64,000 bases of DNA from Acidobacteriota bacterium (GTDB taxonomy: Bacteria; Acidobacteriota; JAAYUB01): assembly GCA_018001935.1 (NCBI GenBank), contig JAGNHB010000020.1, positions 16,348-80,347 on the forward strand, written 5' to 3'. A model generated the notes under the pieces. It saw only the letters and a list, made by a program, of their open reading frames with translations. It was not told the origin of the DNA and made no database searches. A program made the position numbers and the translations under genes. This document shows positions 1 through 6,678 of this stretch, piece by piece (position 1 is the first letter of the stretch; each line of letters begins with the position of its first letter).

Positions 1-335
1 GCGTGGACGCGGCGGAAGAGCCCCAGGGCGGCCCGGGCGAACTCGAGTTTGCGGCGGAAGTAGCGCAAGTCCCGGGTCCACGCCTGGAACGCGCGCCAGG
101 CGGCCCGCTTGAGCCCGCTCCCCGGCGGGGCGAAGCCGATCCGGCGCACCCGGATGCCGTGTTCCGTGAAGTCCCGGGCGGCGTCGAGGCACCCGGCGAC
201 GATCTCCACCCGGTGACCGATGAGCGCCAGGCCGCGCGCCACGTTGTAGGTGTAGGTGCCGATGCCGCCCCACCCCGTGTCGGGGGGGTACTCTTCGGAG
301 ACCAGGCAGATGTGGAGGGGTTTGCCGGTGTTCAC
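1..335 (-). CDS. Glycosyltransferase family 4, N-terminal part (cut by window edge)
   Basis: Reading the minus strand from a GTG at 335 gives 111 codons with no stop, running off the left edge. The start reads MNTGKPLHICLVSEEYPPDT, followed by GWGGIGTYTYNVARGLA. This is the glycine-rich N-terminus of GT-B (GT4) sugar transferases, which use NDP-sugars to extend polysaccharide or lipopolysaccharide. The donor-binding C-terminal half lies outside the window. The start follows the upstream glycosyltransferase stop (341) by 5 bases, so the two are almost certainly one operon for surface glycan assembly. No ATG is available and the ribosome binding site is weak, so translational coupling is likely. 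Confidence 0.75.
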   Translation of the reverse strand, partial: MNTGKPLHICLVSEEYPPDTGWGGIGTYTYNVARGLALIGHRVEIVAGCLDAARDFTEHGIRVRRIGFAPPGSGLKRAAWRAFQAWTRDLRYFRRKLEFARAALGLFRRVH

Positions 336-340
336 GGGGG

Positions 341-1312
341 TCAGGACTTGCCTTTGAGGATACGCTGGCGGGCCGCCGGCGTGGCCGGGTACCGCGGGTC
401 CCCCGCGAAGCGGAAGTAGAGCGCGGCGACCATCCCCGGGAAGAAGTACAGGACCTTCCCCACGGTCTGCCAGGCGCGGCGGCGGTTCTTCCAGCGGACG
501 GCCTCCCGGAAGTCCTTGCGCAGTTCCCCCAGCCGGTGGCGCAGGCAGCGGAACGCCACGCCGTCGCCCTTGAGGGTGAACTTGCCGAAGATGGACACGA
601 AGCCCAGGACGTAGCCGTAGTCCATCCGTCCGGCCTGCTCCAGGGTGTTCCAGTTGTTGTGGTAGACCAGGGGCGCCGGGGAGTACAGGACCTCCACCCC
701 CGCCCGCAGGGCCCGGTAGCTGAGGTCCGTGTCCTCGCCGCTCTTCAGGCGGGTCCCGGCCCCCATCCGGACGTTGTAGATCCCGATGGCGCGGAACAGC
801 TCCCGCCGGAACGCCATGTTGTTGCCGTGGCCCAGGTTCTGGTGAGGGGGGACCCGTCCCCGGACCAGGCGCTCGTCGGGGTCGTCGATGAGGCAGTGGC
901 AGAACAGGCCTTCCTTGAAGCGGTCGCCGTGGGGGAGGACCCGACCGTACACCCCCTGGACCGTCGGGTGCTCGTCGAAGAGGCGGACGATCCCGCCGAC
1001 CCAGCCGGGGTCACAGAGGCAGTCGTCGTCGGTGAAAGCGATGATCGGCGCCCTGGACTCGACGATCCCGATGTTGCGGGCGCGGGAGAGCCCCCGCGTG
1101 GGGGTCGGGACGTGCCGCACCCGGGGGTCCGGAACGCCGGCCAGGAAATCGGCGACCTCCCGGCCGTCGCCCTGGTCGACAACGAGCAGTTCGTAGTCGG
1201 TGAAGCGGTTCTCCAGGATGGTCCGCACGCAGGTTTTGAGGTCTTCCGGGCGGTTCCTCGTGCACACCAGGATCGAGATCCGGGGGGTGGGGGTGTCGGT
1301 GGTCATCGGCAC
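341..1312 (-). CDS. Glycosyltransferase family 2
   Basis: 323 residues from GTG 1312; an ATG two codons in (1306) is an equally good start and there is no clear ribosome binding site. The first ~220 residues are a GT-A fold: ISILVCTRNRPEDL near the N-terminus binds the nucleotide, AFTDDDCLCDPGW carries the metal-binding acidic motif, and SGEDTDLSYRALRAG is the usual catalytic ED region. The C-terminus has a basic, aromatic stretch (VLYFFPGMVAALYFRF) that could associate with the membrane. It lies between glnA (60 bases upstream) and a GT4 gene (5 bases downstream), so it probably works with the latter on an exopolysaccharide or O-antigen. The sugar specificity cannot be read from the sequence. 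Confidence 0.85.
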   Translation of the reverse strand: MPMTTDTPTPRISILVCTRNRPEDLKTCVRTILENRFTDYELLVVDQGDGREVADFLAGVPDPRVRHVPTPTRGLSRARNIGIVESRAPIIAFTDDDCLCDPGWVGGIVRLFDEHPTVQGVYGRVLPHGDRFKEGLFCHCLIDDPDERLVRGRVPPHQNLGHGNNMAFRRELFRAIGIYNVRMGAGTRLKSGEDTDLSYRALRAGVEVLYSPAPLVYHNNWNTLEQAGRMDYGYVLGFVSIFGKFTLKGDGVAFRCLRHRLGELRKDFREAVRWKNRRRAWQTVGKVLYFFPGMVAALYFRFAGDPRYPATPAARQRILKGKS

Positions 1313-1372
1313 TCACGTGGCAAGACAGGGTGAATCCGGGCGGCGGATCGGCGTCGGTGCTCCCGGCCCTCC

Positions 1373-2749
1373 TCACAGGTCGAAGTAGAGCTTGTACTCG
1401 TAAGGGTTCGGCATCGTGGCGATCTCGCGGAGTTCCTGCCGCTTGACGTCGATCCAGCGGTGAATCAGGGCCTCGGAGAAGACGCCGCCGCGGAGCAGGA
1501 ACGCGTGGTCCCCTTCCAGTTCGTCCAGCGCCTGGTCGAGGTCCCGCGGAAGGAAGCGGAAGCGGCCCTTCATGGACTCGTCGAACACGTTGGTGTCGAT
1601 GGGGCCGAACCCTTCCTTGACGGGGTCGATCTTGTTCACGATCCCGTCGATCCCGGCCATCAGCATGGCGGCCAGGGCCAGGTAGGGGTTGGCGGTGGCG
1701 TCCGGCGGGCGGTACTCCATGCGGGTCTTCTGGGGGTCCGAGACGTAGGAGGGGATCCGGATCGCGCTGGACCGGTTGGCCATGCCGAAGGTCACGGCGA
1801 CCGGGGCCTCGAAACCCGGGACCAGCCGCTTGTAGGAGTTCGTGCTGGGGTTGGTGATGGCGGAGATCGCCCCCGCGTGCTTCAGGAGGCCGCCGATGTA
1901 GTGCAGCCCGGTGGGGTTCATGTTGCCGTATTGCCCCTTGCCGTAGAACGCGTTCTTCCCCCGCTTCGTCAGGTACTGGTGGACGTGCCAGCCGCTCCCG
2001 GCCTGCCGGAAGAGGGGCTTGGGCATGAAGGTCACGTGAAGGTCGTTCATGTCCGCCAGGTTGAAGAGAATGTACTTGGTGAGGATCGCCTGGTCCGCGG
2101 TGTTGAGGAGGGTGTTGAACATCACCTCGATCTCCTGCTGCCCCCGCTCCCCCACCTCGTGGTGGTGGTACTTCACGTCGATGCCGAGGTCCATCATGGT
2201 CCGGACGGCGGTGTCCCGGAAATCGTCGAAGCGGTCCTGGGGGTTCGCCGCGTGGTAGGCGTTGTGGTGGATCTCCTCCGCGTGGTGGACGTAGTAGTAG
2301 GAGGCGCTGGTCCGGGTGTCGTACTCCACCTTGCCGAAGATGTAGAACTCGTACTCGGGCCCCCATAGGGACTTGTCGGCGATGCCCTCGGCCGCCAGCT
2401 GTTTCTCCGCGCTCTCGGCGATCCGGCGGGGGTCCTGGGAAAACCGGGTCCGGACGTCGTCGGTCAGGTGGATCTTCGTGAAGAAGCTGAGGGTGGGGAT
2501 GTCGCGGAACGGGTCCACCACGGCGGTGTCGAGGTCCGGGGTGATGACCATGTCGCTGGACTCCACCTTGGAGAACCCGAAGCTCGAACCGTCGAAACCG
2601 ACCCCGTCGTGAAGGATCGACGGGACGAACCGCTCCACGGGGAGCGAGATGTGGTGCAGGCGACCCCTCAGGTCCACGCACTTCAGATCGATCATCCGGA
2701 TCTGTCTCTCGGCGATCAGGCTTTCGACTTCCTCAAACGTCCGCCCCAT
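1373..2749 (-). CDS. glnA: Glutamine synthetase, type I
   Basis: 458 residues. It condenses glutamate and ammonia to glutamine with ATP in the cytoplasm. The GSI pattern is clear: GVGFDGSSFGFSKVESSDM near residue 50, EYEFYIF for the catalytic glutamates, GSGWHVHQYL in the metal/ammonia region, NPSTNSYKRLVPGFEAP and FGMANRSSAIRIP for ATP and glutamate binding, and RMEYRPPDATANPYLALAAM near the C-terminus. I see no adenylylation-loop tyrosine motif of the GSI-beta type, so this looks like the alpha type regulated in other ways. The ATG at 2749 has a good TGGAGGA ribosome binding site 6 bases upstream, and a strong sigma-70 type promoter precedes it. No PII or ammonium transporter gene is nearby. 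Confidence 0.95.
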   Translation of the reverse strand: MGRTFEEVESLIAERQIRMIDLKCVDLRGRLHHISLPVERFVPSILHDGVGFDGSSFGFSKVESSDMVITPDLDTAVVDPFRDIPTLSFFTKIHLTDDVRTRFSQDPRRIAESAEKQLAAEGIADKSLWGPEYEFYIFGKVEYDTRTSASYYYVHHAEEIHHNAYHAANPQDRFDDFRDTAVRTMMDLGIDVKYHHHEVGERGQQEIEVMFNTLLNTADQAILTKYILFNLADMNDLHVTFMPKPLFRQAGSGWHVHQYLTKRGKNAFYGKGQYGNMNPTGLHYIGGLLKHAGAISAITNPSTNSYKRLVPGFEAPVAVTFGMANRSSAIRIPSYVSDPQKTRMEYRPPDATANPYLALAAMLMAGIDGIVNKIDPVKEGFGPIDTNVFDESMKGRFRFLPRDLDQALDELEGDHAFLLRGGVFSEALIHRWIDVKRQELREIATMPNPYEYKLYFDL

Positions 2750-2784
2750 GATGTCCTCCAGGGTGTGATTTCCGCAAGAAGATC

Positions 2785-2812
2785 ATTATATTGACGCCCA
2801 GATGAAATTCAA
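2785..2812 (-). promoter_or_regulatory. Sigma-70-type promoter for glnA
   Basis: On the minus strand TTGAAT, a 16-base spacer and a perfect TATAAT lie 35 bases before the glnA start codon. This is the best promoter match near this gene. Its AT-rich context stands out from the surrounding GC-rich DNA. Confidence 0.65.
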
Positions 2813-2815
2813 ACG

Positions 2816-2846
2816 AAAAAAACGCCCGGGCCGCGGGGCCCGGGCG
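2816..2846 (-). terminator. Rho-independent terminator after the OmpA/PKD gene
   Basis: A perfect 10-bp stem (2823-2832 with 2837-2846) has a 4-base loop and, on the minus strand, is followed by seven T residues. It begins 25 bases past the stop codon of the minus-strand OmpA/PKD gene and separates it from the glnA promoter. Confidence 0.85.
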
Positions 2847-2871
2847 GAAGTGAACGGTCAGCGACCGGGGG

Positions 2872-5706
2872 TCAGAAGACGAAGATCCTCACCACGTCGG
2901 TGGCGAGCCCGCCGCGGCCGTCGGAGACGCGGAGGGAGAACACGTAGGTGGCGATCTCCGTGGGGGTGAAGGTGGGCATGGCCTGGTCCGCGTTGTTGAG
3001 CGTGACGGCCGGCCCGTCTACCTGGGTCCACTGGTAGGTGATGGGGTCGCCGTCCGGGTCGTAGGACCCGGACCCGTCCAGCGTGACCAGGGGCACCGGC
3101 AGCAGGAGGACCTGGTCGAGGCCGGCGTAGGCCACGGGGGGCGTGTTGACGGCCGTCACCGTGGACACCGTGACGTCGGCGTAGGCGAAGAGCCCGTGGC
3201 TGTCGGTGACCTTCAGGCGGAACGCGTAGACCCTCCCGGCTTCGGCGGTGAAGGACGGGGTGGCGGTGTCGGCGCCGGTGAGGGCGACCGAAGGCCCGAG
3301 GATCTGGGTCCACTGGAAGGTGAGGGGGTCGCCGTCCGGGTCGTAGGAGGCGCTCCCGTCGAGCTGCACCGCCCCCGGCGGGACGTTGGAGAGGTCCGGC
3401 CCGACCACGGCCACCGGGGGCCGGTTCTGGACGGTGGAGATGGAGACTTCGTCGAAGGTGAAGGCGCCCTTGGCGTCGGTGACCTTCAGCTTGAAGACGT
3501 ACACCTGGTCCACGTCGGCGGTGAAGGACGGGGTGGCGGTGTTGGCGCCGCTCAGGGTGACCGCCGGGCCCATGGTCTGGGTCCACAGGAAGGTGAGGGT
3601 GTCGCCGTCCGGGTCGTAGGAGGCGCTCCCGTCGAGCTGCACCAGCCCGGCCGGGATGTTGCTGAGGTCTGGCCCGGCGTTGGCCACGGGCGGGTTGTTC
3701 TGGCGGGTGGAGATGGAGACGTCGTCGTTGCTGAAGGCGCCGTAGGGATCGGTGACCTTGAGCCGGAAGACGTAGACCTGGCCGTCCGCGGCGGTGAAGG
3801 ACGGGGTGGCGGTGTCCGCGCCCGTGAGCGTGACGGCCGGGCCGGAGACCTGCGTCCACTGGAAGGTGATGACGTCGCCGTCCGGGTCGTAGGAGCCGCT
3901 GCCGTTGAGCTGGATGACGCCGGCGGCCTCGTTCACCCGGTCGCCGCCCGCGTTGGCCACGGGCGCCTTGTTCTCCCGCGTGGAGATGGAAACGTCGTCG
4001 GTGGACCACAGGCCGAACGGGTCCTGGACCTTCAGCCGGAACGAGTAGACCACGCCCACCACCGCGGTGAAGGACGGGGTGGCGGTTCCGGCGCCGGTGA
4101 GGGTCACCGCCGGGCCCTGGATCTGGGTCCACAGGTAGGTGATGGGGTCGCCGTCCGGGTCGTAGGACCCGGTGCCGTCCAGCGTGATCGTGCCGCCCTG
4201 GACGTTGACCAGGTCGCCGCCGGCGTTGGCGATGGGGGCATCGTTGCCGGTCCGGACCACCCGGGTCCGAACGTCGTAGCGCACCCGCGGGATGTCCATG
4301 GGCTCCACCGCGGTCGGCTCGACGCCGCCCGGTTTCTTCCAGAGCCCGTAGCGGACCCCGGCGACGAAGCGGGCCGAGGTCTGGCCGTCGGACACGAGGG
4401 TCTCGTTCCAGCCGGCCTCGAAGAAAACGCTCCACTTCTCGAAGACGGGTTTCACCCAGCGGATGGTCCCGCCGGGCTTGGTGTCGAGTTCGCCGCGGTC
4501 GATCCAGCCGACGTTCCCCTCGATGAAGGACTCCCAGGGGAAGGCCACCTGGAAGTTGACGCCGTACTGGTCGGCAGTCCGGAGGTAAGTTTCCAGCATG
4601 CGGTTGTGGCCGACGACCAGTTGGTCGACGACGGCTTCCCGCTTGATGGCGTGGGTCATGTAGAAGCCCACGGAGCCGTGCCGGAAGAGGTACTCGCCGA
4701 TCACGGCCGCCTGGCCGAGGGTGCCGCTGTCCTCGAACATGTCCATCTGGACGCGCTTGAAGGAGGCGAAGCCGCCCAGCTGGAAGGCCCGGAACCGCTT
4801 GACGAGGCCGAAGTCCACCTGGGCCTCGACGCGGTCGGGGAAGTACATGAACTCACCCTGGCCCTGCAGGGCGGTGCTCGGCGTGACGGTGTGGAAGTAG
4901 CGGCCGGAAATGGTGCCGGTGAACTCGCCGTCCCGGGTCGCCCCGGCGTTCAGGCCGAGGAGGCTGAAGTCGTGGGTCTTGCCCTTCTCGTGCTTCCGGT
5001 GCCCTTCGTCGGCCACCTGCGGGGCGGGGGGCGGGACGGGCGCGGGCGGGGCCGGGACCGGCCGGGCCTCGATGTCCTTGAGCTTCTGGTACAGGGCGGT
5101 CAGTTCCTCCGCCATCCGGGCCTGCTGGGCCTGCAGGTCCTTCAGGCGCTCCAGGGTCTTGCCCAGTTCGTCCAGGCGGTTGATGATGCCGTCCTGCTTT
5201 TTCCCCACCTCGTCGAGGCTCCTGAGCAGCGGGTTGTCCGCCATCTCCTTGAGGATCGTGCTGATGGGGGAGAGGGCCTTGATCTCCTGGCGCCGCCCGT
5301 CCTTCATCACGTAGAGGGAGAAGACCACGCGGCGGTTCTGGAAGCGGCCCTCCGGGGTGGAATTTTCGGTTTTCGGCTCGGAGAACCCCTTGCCGGCGAC
5401 CTCGATCTGCTCGGCGCGGGCCCCGTATTTCACCAGGAAGTCCCGGACGACCTGCGCGCGCTTGAGGGCGAGCGAATCGTTGTAGGCCTTGGTTCCCTGG
5501 CTGTCACAGTGCCCCTCCACCGCCAGGCGGTAGTCCGGGTGGGCGCCCAGGGCGTCCGCCAGCTGGAGCATGGACGGGAAGCCGTCGACCAGGACGGAGG
5601 AGTTGAACTCGAAGTTGACCTCCTCCCAGTCGTCCTTGTTCCAGGCCATGCTCCAGAGGCACAGGAACATTATCGTCATGATTCCGATCGCGATGCGTAA
5701 TCTCAT
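2872..5706 (-). CDS. OmpA-domain envelope protein with coiled coil, predicted barrel and five PKD repeats
   Basis: 944 residues from ATG 5706. I chose this start over an in-frame ATG at 5718 because GGAGGG lies 6 bases upstream of 5706 and a signal peptide (MRLRIAIGIMTIMFLCLWSM) starts there. After the signal comes an OmpA/MotB peptidoglycan-binding domain (about 30-125) with the usual VEGHCDSQGTKAYN and NRRVVFSLY motifs. Next are a coiled coil (about 160-210), an Ala/Pro linker, and a region rich in alternating beta strands (about 235-465) that could be an outer-membrane barrel. The C-terminus is five ~90-residue PKD-type repeats, each with GSYDPDGDPITY-like and GTATPSFTA-like segments. An N-terminal OmpA domain is the reverse of the usual order. 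Likely role: tethering a surface or periplasmic structure to the wall. No enzyme domain is visible. Confidence 0.8.
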   Translation of the reverse strand: MRLRIAIGIMTIMFLCLWSMAWNKDDWEEVNFEFNSSVLVDGFPSMLQLADALGAHPDYRLAVEGHCDSQGTKAYNDSLALKRAQVVRDFLVKYGARAEQIEVAGKGFSEPKTENSTPEGRFQNRRVVFSLYVMKDGRRQEIKALSPISTILKEMADNPLLRSLDEVGKKQDGIINRLDELGKTLERLKDLQAQQARMAEELTALYQKLKDIEARPVPAPPAPVPPPAPQVADEGHRKHEKGKTHDFSLLGLNAGATRDGEFTGTISGRYFHTVTPSTALQGQGEFMYFPDRVEAQVDFGLVKRFRAFQLGGFASFKRVQMDMFEDSGTLGQAAVIGEYLFRHGSVGFYMTHAIKREAVVDQLVVGHNRMLETYLRTADQYGVNFQVAFPWESFIEGNVGWIDRGELDTKPGGTIRWVKPVFEKWSVFFEAGWNETLVSDGQTSARFVAGVRYGLWKKPGGVEPTAVEPMDIPRVRYDVRTRVVRTGNDAPIANAGGDLVNVQGGTITLDGTGSYDPDGDPITYLWTQIQGPAVTLTGAGTATPSFTAVVGVVYSFRLKVQDPFGLWSTDDVSISTRENKAPVANAGGDRVNEAAGVIQLNGSGSYDPDGDVITFQWTQVSGPAVTLTGADTATPSFTAADGQVYVFRLKVTDPYGAFSNDDVSISTRQNNPPVANAGPDLSNIPAGLVQLDGSASYDPDGDTLTFLWTQTMGPAVTLSGANTATPSFTADVDQVYVFKLKVTDAKGAFTFDEVSISTVQNRPPVAVVGPDLSNVPPGAVQLDGSASYDPDGDPLTFQWTQILGPSVALTGADTATPSFTAEAGRVYAFRLKVTDSHGLFAYADVTVSTVTAVNTPPVAYAGLDQVLLLPVPLVTLDGSGSYDPDGDPITYQWTQVDGPAVTLNNADQAMPTFTPTEIATYVFSLRVSDGRGGLATDVVRIFVF

Positions 5707-5726
5707 ACGGCCCTCCATGAGGAAAT

Positions 5727-5754
5727 TAAATACTTATTGCAAAATGCGTGCCAA
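5727..5754 (-). promoter_or_regulatory. Possible promoter for the OmpA/PKD gene
   Basis: On the minus strand TTGGCA, 16 bases and TATTTA lie about 21 bases before the chosen ATG. The -35 match is good and the -10 match is weak, but the region is locally AT-rich. Confidence 0.35.
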
Positions 5755-5969
5755 TAAAAGGGGCCTGAGCGGGCGGGGACTCGGTAAGCCGGGTTCGACG
5801 ACCCCCCGGACCCTGAACGGACTCTTGAACAGGAGTCCGGGGGGAAGCCGAAAGTTGCGGATTCAAAAATTTGAAGAGAATTATCCAATGAATTGGATAC
5901 TCCGTTGCCGTCTCCCGGAGTCCAGATCTGAACACCCGACCCGGATGTCCCCGAGAGCCACCACGGTAC

Positions 5970-6057
5970 CGCGGAATACACGAAATGCACCAACCGGAAG
6001 GGGAACCACGAAATACACGGAATATACGGAAATTGAACCACGAACCACACGAACGAG
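5970..6057. repeat. Short-period tandem repeat tract, 'cacgaa' flavour
   Basis: The tract contains degenerate units around ACACGAA and ACACGGAA spaced 9-12 bases apart. The part from about 6005 is nearly the same as a ~53-base tract at 20,344-20,397. It lies in the 970-base gap between two minus-strand envelope genes. No convincing coding potential; the open frames here come from the repeat periodicity. Confidence 0.7.
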
Positions 6058-6128
6058 GATCGACATCCTCGGATCAATACCATCGCCCTCGGGGCGATGG
6101 CTCGAAGAGAGGCTTTGCAGACTACGGA

Positions 6129-6260
6129 TGCGATGCCGAGAGCGATTGCGATGCCGATTGCGATTGCGATACCGAGAGCGATTGCGATTGCGATTGCGAT
6201 AGTGAGAGCGATTGCGATTGCGATACCGATACCGATTGCGATACCGATACCGATACCGAT
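6129..6260. repeat. Hexanucleotide array (GCGATT / CCGATA units)
   Basis: About 22 units of a 6-base period repeat, mostly GCGATT, GCGATA, CCGATA and AGCGAT variants, run without interruption for ~130 bases. Because six is a multiple of three and the unit has no stop, both strands stay open and would encode monotonous dipeptides (Ile-Ala/Gly or Asp-Cys/Thr). I read it as a non-coding microsatellite, not a gene. Confidence 0.85.
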
Positions 6261-6313
6261 GGGAACCCCTCCGGACCTACAGCCTACAGCCCAACCCGGA
6301 TAAACCGGAGAGA

Positions 6314-6342
6314 AACCACGGATGAACACGGATGGACACGGA
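6314..6342. repeat. Short tandem repeat, 'cacggatgaa' flavour
   Basis: Three units of a 10-base period (CACGGATGAA, CACGGATGGA, CACGGAT) follow the hexamer array. It is another member of the intergenic short-repeat collection. Confidence 0.7.
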
Positions 6343-6380
6343 TCATCCGGACGCTCCAGAAAATAACAGGCGGTCTTTAC

Positions 6381-6476
6381 CTCTCGCAAAGGCGCAAAGA
6401 CGCCAAGCCTCGCAAAGCCGGAACCGGAAAAGGGGGATTCCTTTGCGAGGCTTTGCGTCCTGGCGTCTTTGCGAGA
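6381..6476. repeat. Large imperfect inverted repeat, 'gcaaag' flavour
   Basis: Two arms of about 36 bases, rich in GCAAAG and GCCAAG units (left about 6381-6417, right about 6440-6476), are reverse complements with a few mismatches and flank a ~22-base loop. RNA from either strand would form a long hairpin. It is still ~200 bases from the end of the minus-strand beta-helix gene, so a simple terminator role is unlikely. The rest of the 5,707-6,678 gap contains no supported gene. Confidence 0.65.
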
Positions 6477-6678
6477 GACCGGATACGTCGATTCCGGACC
6501 CGGATCGGCACAAACGGGGCCTTTTAGCCCCGGGGCATGCCGGACGACGCGGCCGGGATTCCCTCCTCCGTCCCCGCACCGGGTTTCCCCGCTCTGAAAG
6601 CGGTGGGAGCCCACCGACGATTTCAAATCTTGCTCATTTTGCCAAAGATCTTACTTCGTAGGGACTACAGCCCACAGC

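Noticed and set aside
3..419. 138-codon plus-strand open frame at the left edge.
   Set aside because: It is the shadow of a GT4 glycosyltransferase on the minus strand, whose N-terminal motifs are clear.
3196..5700. 834-codon plus-strand open frame opposite the OmpA/PKD gene, and similar long antisense frames opposite recN, the sensor kinase, adhE and the beta-helix gene.
   Set aside because: High GC content keeps the antisense frame open. The encoded sequences are rich in Gly, Arg, Val and Asp without domains, and the opposite strand has a clear protein in each case.
5703..6626. Open frame of 307 codons on the minus strand, and another of 180 codons on the plus strand, through the repeat-filled gap.
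   Set aside because: Both owe their length to the stop-free hexamer array and short repeats. No ribosome binding site, no recognisable domain, and extreme dipeptide monotony.
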